Positions 5,999 to 8,121 of a stretch of 8,121 nt of DNA are shown here, one piece after another. Source of the stretch: Lysobacteraceae bacterium UBA6001. GTDB lineage: Bacteria; Pseudomonadota; Gammaproteobacteria; Xanthomonadales; Xanthomonadaceae. The stretch lies in assembly GCA_002429615.1 (NCBI GenBank), contig DJAN01000200.1:1-8121 (forward strand). Reading direction: 5' to 3'. Below the pieces are notes generated by a model, which worked only from the letters and a program-made list of their open reading frames with translations, was not told where the DNA came from and searched no databases. Made by a program: the position numbers and the translations under genes. The first letter of the stretch is position 1. Every line of letters begins with the position of its first letter.

Positions 5999-6826
5999 AT
6001 GCGTGTGACCCTTGCTTTGTGCACGATGCTGCTGGCACTGCCGGCCATCGCGCAGGCCGACGAACCGCAGTGCAAGGCCAGTGAGCCGCGCGAGCTGAAG
6101 CTCGACCTGGCTGGCGTGAAGAGCGTGCTGTTCGAGGTCAACCACCACGACCTGCACGTGCAGGGTGGCCCCGGCGCCGCCGGCAACCTGAGCGGGCGCG
6201 CCTGCGCCTCCAGCCCGGAGCGGCTGAAGCAGCTGACCGTCACCCAGCGCAAGTCGGGCGACCAGCTGGTGGTGACGCTGGCGCGCAAGGCCGACGGGTT
6301 CTGGATCGGCAACACCTATGCGTACCTGGATATCCGCGCCAGCATTCCGGCCACGCTGCCGGTGCGGCTGGACGTGGGTTCGGGCGACGTGGACGTCGAC
6401 AACATCGCCTCGCTGGCGGTGGACACCGGCTCGGGCGACGTGAAGGGTCGCGACATCAAGGGCGCGGTGACGGCCAAGACCGGTTCGGGCGATATCCAGC
6501 TGGAGCGGATCGGCTCGCTGAACCTGACCTCGGTCGGCTCCGGCGATTTCCGCGCCACCCAGGTCAACGGCGCGGTGGAGGTTGGCGGCGTGGGCTCGGG
6601 TGACCTGGACCTGGTCGAGGTGGCGGGCAACGTGCATGTCGGCTCGGTCGGTTCCGGCGATGTGGACGTGCGCGGTGCCAAGGGCAGCGTGGTGGTCGAT
6701 TCGATCGGCTCGGGCGACCTGACCGTGCGCGACGTGGCCGGCGACCTGACGGTCAAGCGCAAGGGCAGCGGCGATGTGAACCACAGCGGCGTGCGCGGCA
6801 AGACCAGCGTGCCGAAGGAGGACTGA
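5999..6826 (+). CDS. Exported beta-solenoid protein with eight GSGD repeats (DUF4097/DUF2807-like)
   Basis: The product has 275 residues. A signal peptide (1-20, cleavage at AIAQA-DEP) directs it to the periplasm or beyond. Residues 21-125 form a head domain with two cysteines (25 and 69) able to pair. From residue 127 there are eight units, each starting GSGD and 17-20 residues long, with alternating hydrophobic residues; this pattern predicts a right-handed beta-helix, as in DUF4097/DUF2807 'putative adhesin' proteins. There is no sortase signal, lipobox or membrane anchor. A near-perfect AGGAGG (5986-5991) lies seven bases before the ATG, suggesting strong translation. The gene sits 31 bases after the permease and three before the lipoprotein gene. 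Adhesion is only a family label; a periplasmic partner of the ABC transporter or of the following lipoprotein is equally possible. Confidence 0.88.
   Translation: MRVTLALCTMLLALPAIAQADEPQCKASEPRELKLDLAGVKSVLFEVNHHDLHVQGGPGAAGNLSGRACASSPERLKQLTVTQRKSGDQLVVTLARKADGFWIGNTYAYLDIRASIPATLPVRLDVGSGDVDVDNIASLAVDTGSGDVKGRDIKGAVTAKTGSGDIQLERIGSLNLTSVGSGDFRATQVNGAVEVGGVGSGDLDLVEVAGNVHVGSVGSGDVDVRGAKGSVVVDSIGSGDLTVRDVAGDLTVKRKGSGDVNHSGVRGKTSVPKED
6377..6823 (+). repeat. Eight tandem GSGD-headed protein repeats
   Basis: The codons for GSGD recur eight times at intervals of 17, 18, 18, 19, 19, 19 and 19 codons, then a final unit of 20 codons to the stop. The DNA of the units has diverged (for example ggttcgggcgac, ggctcgggcgac, ggcagcggcgat), while the Gly-Ser-Gly-Asp turn and the alternating valine pattern are kept. 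This indicates old duplication under structural selection rather than a recent DNA expansion. Confidence 0.9.
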
Positions 6827-6829
6827 GTC

Positions 6830-7420
6830 ATGACGACGATTTCATTGGGGCGTGTGGTGTTGGCGGGCGTGCTGGTGGCCGGGCTGCTGCCGCTGACGGC
6901 GTGCGGCCGCCATGGCGACAGCGCGCAGACGGCGCAGACCGCGCCCGCCGAGGCCGGAAAGCGCGACAAGGTGGTGAGTTTCAACGGCGGGGTCACCTTC
7001 GATGGCGACCAGGTGACGCTGCGCCGCGACACGCTGCCGGATGCGGTGATCACGCCGACCGGCGACCTGCTGCTCGGCGGCAAGACGGTGACCACCACCG
7101 ATGCGCAGCGCCAGGCGATGGTGGCCTATCGCAAGTCGCTGCAGGCGATGGTCCAGCAGGGCATCGAGGTCGGCAAGGCTGGCGCTCAACTGGGCGCGCA
7201 GGCGGCGACCGAGGCGATCAAGGGGCTGTTCAACGGCGATACCGACCAGATCGAGGCCAAGGTCGAGGCCAAGACCGACGGGATCAAGCAGGCGGCGGCC
7301 AAGCTGTGCGATTACCTGGAGGCCATGCGGGTCACCCAGGATGCGGCGGTGGCGCTGGTGCCGGAGTTCAAGCCCTACGGCGGGCTCGAAAAGAGCGATG
7401 TGACCGACTGTCGCAAGTAG
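6830..7420 (+). CDS. Probable lipoprotein, YggN/DUF2884-like
   Basis: The product has 196 residues. The N-terminus is a lipoprotein signal (hydrophobic LGRVVLAGVLVAGLLP, lipobox LTAC-G with Cys25). The +2 residue is glycine, not aspartate, so transfer to the outer membrane is expected. After a short Ala/Thr/Gln linker comes VTFDGDQVTLRRDTLPDAVITPTGDLL (55-81), a beta-rich stretch. Then a long helical region follows: DAQRQAMVAYRKSLQAMVQQ (91-110) and an alanine-rich helix up to about 170. Cys160 and Cys194 could form a disulfide. The order of 'ITPTGDLLLGGK', 'QRQAMVAYRKSL' and 'ATEAIKGLF' resembles E. coli YggN (DUF2884), though I cannot confirm the match. AAGGAGG (6815-6821), inside the end of the preceding gene, lies eight bases before the ATG. 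It is the last gene before the 7429 terminator. Confidence 0.82.
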   Translation: MTTISLGRVVLAGVLVAGLLPLTACGRHGDSAQTAQTAPAEAGKRDKVVSFNGGVTFDGDQVTLRRDTLPDAVITPTGDLLLGGKTVTTTDAQRQAMVAYRKSLQAMVQQGIEVGKAGAQLGAQAATEAIKGLFNGDTDQIEAKVEAKTDGIKQAAAKLCDYLEAMRVTQDAAVALVPEFKPYGGLEKSDVTDCRK

Positions 7421-7428
7421 TCGCAGTG

Positions 7429-7460
7429 ACCGGCCTGCCCTGCGTCGGCAGGCCGGTTTT
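7429..7460 (+). terminator. Rho-independent terminator of the YtrA/ABC operon
   Basis: A perfect 11-bp stem, ACCGGCCTGCC (7429-7439) and GGCAGGCCGGT (7447-7457), encloses a 7-base loop and runs into TTTT (7457-7460). It begins eight bases after the stop of the lipoprotein gene at 7420. It is strong and should end the operon transcript. Confidence 0.9.
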
Positions 7461-7475
7461 CGCAGGCCGGCGGCG

Positions 7476-7481
7476 TAGAAT
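7476..7481 (+). promoter_or_regulatory. Possible -10 box for the 7515 lipoprotein gene
   Basis: TAGAAT lies 33 bases before the ATG at 7515 and just after the operon terminator, where a new promoter would be expected. No convincing -35 hexamer is seen at the right spacing, because that position falls on the terminator stem and T-tract. The terminator upstream argues for an independent promoter, but its exact position is uncertain. Confidence 0.35.
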
Positions 7482-7514
7482 GGGCGGCGATTCCCCCATT
7501 GATGGTCGCGTTCC

Positions 7515-7940
7515 ATGAAGAAGATTTTTCTTGCCGCGCTGGCGGTGATGCTCTGCGCCAGCCTGGTGGCCTGCGAGAAACAGTCGGCGGCGCGCGCCGA
7601 GCGCTCCAAGCCACGCGTATCAGTCACCTCGCAGGTCGTGCAGATCCGCCGTGCGCCCGCGCCGAACGCGGATATCACCCCGGAAGGCAAGCTGCGCATC
7701 GACGATATCGAGGTGCCGCTGCCCGACAACCAGCGCCTGCAGCTGCAGCAGCTGTTCGGGCAGCTGCAGATGCTGCGCCAGGAAACCCTCGCTTCCGCAC
7801 CCGCCGATCCGGATAACCGCGGGGTCAAGCTCCAGTCCAATGCGCAGATCGATGCCCTGCGCGATCAGGTGCTGGTCGAGATCGTGCCGCTCAAGCCTTA
7901 TCAGGAGAGCTTCTCCAATATTTCCGGGGAGCGGCGCTGA
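7515..7940 (+). CDS. Small probable lipoprotein, function unknown
   Basis: The product has 141 residues. MKKIFLAALAVMLCASLVAC is a lipoprotein signal with lipobox LVAC (Cys20) and Glu at +2, so outer-membrane sorting is likely. The mature part has a basic linker (RAERSKPRV), then NADITPEGKLRIDDIEVPLP (51-70), a glutamine/leucine-rich helix QRLQLQQLFGQLQMLRQ (73-89), and a C-terminal VEIVPLKPYQESF segment. The block 'ADITPEGKL...QRLQLQQL' is reminiscent of 'AVITPTGDL...QRQAMVAY' in the lipoprotein gene just upstream, so both may belong to a YggN-like superfamily (inference). The ATG at 7515 is the natural start because it opens the signal peptide, although no good Shine-Dalgarno sequence precedes it. 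The gene is flanked by terminators on both sides and is therefore probably monocistronic. Confidence 0.8.
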   Translation: MKKIFLAALAVMLCASLVACEKQSAARAERSKPRVSVTSQVVQIRRAPAPNADITPEGKLRIDDIEVPLPDNQRLQLQQLFGQLQMLRQETLASAPADPDNRGVKLQSNAQIDALRDQVLVEIVPLKPYQESFSNISGERR

Positions 7941-7970
7941 GGGGCTGGCTTCCCTCTTGCCGATGCATGA

Positions 7971-7997
7971 AAGGGCGGCCTTGGGGTCGCCCTTTTT
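7971..7997 (+). terminator. Rho-independent terminator after the 7515 gene
   Basis: A 10-bp stem (AAGGGCGGCC, 7971-7980, with GGTCGCCCTT, 7985-7994, one G-T pair) closes a four-base TTGG loop and runs into T5 (7993-7997). It lies 30 bases after the stop codon. AAA before the stem (7970-7972) could give weak termination on the opposite strand as well. Confidence 0.9.
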
Positions 7998-8080
7998 GCT
8001 TGATGCGCTTTGATGGTGGGGTTGGCGGCCTTCGAGGTGGATCGGCGCGCTGGGATCGTGCACGGCCTGCGGGGACGGGG

Positions 8081-8121
8081 CCGTTTCGGGACACGCCGTG
8101 AACCCCTCCATGGGGGCTCGA
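8081..8121. repeat. Left part of an intergenic palindromic repeat, cut by the window end
   Basis: The last 41 bases contain GTTTCGGGACACGCCGTGAA followed by CCCC-TCCAT-GGGG (8103-8115) and CTCGA. From memory, blocks of the type 'cgggacacgccgtgaaccc...ccatggg...gctcga' recur many times between genes in Xanthomonadaceae and continue into a second inverted half ending in a sequence complementary to CCGTTTCGGGAC. Only one half is present here, so the full fold cannot be shown. The preceding stretch 7998-8080 shows no gene or other signal. Confidence 0.5.

Noticed and set aside
4987..6315. A 442-codon open frame on the minus strand opposite the permease gene
   Set aside because: The plus-strand permease has clear membrane segments and conserved blocks. 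The antisense product is His/Gln/Arg-rich low-complexity sequence.
6377..6823. The periodic repeats considered as a CRISPR or DNA satellite
   Set aside because: The units vary in DNA sequence and length, stay in one reading frame and have no constant repeat with unique spacers; they are protein repeats.
6842..7840. A 332-codon minus-strand frame across both lipoprotein genes
   Set aside because: It crosses a strong terminator and both lipoprotein genes in antisense and has no recognisable domain.

Overview
The window is GC-rich chromosomal DNA, with gene content and repeats typical of a gammaproteobacterium of the Xanthomonadaceae (Xanthomonas, Stenotrophomonas, Pseudoxanthomonas or Lysobacter type). 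The assignment rests on three things: the gene families present, an operator matching the one I recall for the Xanthomonas YtrA repressor, and an intergenic palindromic repeat at the right edge of a kind I associate with this family. Genus cannot be fixed from the sequence alone. The genes are tightly packed, and no gene-free stretch exceeds about 180 bases.

Left half (1-3366), all on the minus strand and read right to left: a periplasmic two-cysteine glutathione peroxidase; an exported FKBP-type prolyl isomerase that appears to have two tandem N-terminal FkpA/Mip-type domains; UDP-glucose 6-dehydrogenase (ugd), which makes UDP-glucuronate for exopolysaccharide and envelope sugars; slyX, overlapping the end of ugd; and the first 34 codons of a probable DUF2058 protein running off the left edge. 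The ugd ribosome-binding site sits between two poly-C tracts, a possible slippage hotspot.

Centre (3367-3501): a 135-base divergent control region. A good sigma70-type promoter (TTGACG-16-TATAGT) faces right. Its -10 box lies inside a 24-bp inverted repeat that fits GGTG-N16-CACC. This is the most informative regulatory signal in the window, because the second gene downstream encodes a YtrA-subfamily GntR regulator, which suggests an autoregulated operon.

Right half (3502-7460), plus strand: a six-gene operon ending in a strong hairpin terminator. In order it encodes a small exported protein of unknown function; the YtrA-type repressor; an ABC ATPase; an ABC-2-type permease (4-bp ATGA overlaps join these three); an exported beta-solenoid protein with eight GSGD repeats; and a probable outer-membrane lipoprotein resembling YggN/DUF2884. 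The likely logic is envelope sensing or protection: a repressor controls a transporter together with three proteins exported to the periplasm or outer membrane. The transported substrate and the inducer are unknown. A separate small lipoprotein gene follows (7515-7940) with its own terminator. It shares a short core motif with the last operon gene, so the two may be distant relatives.
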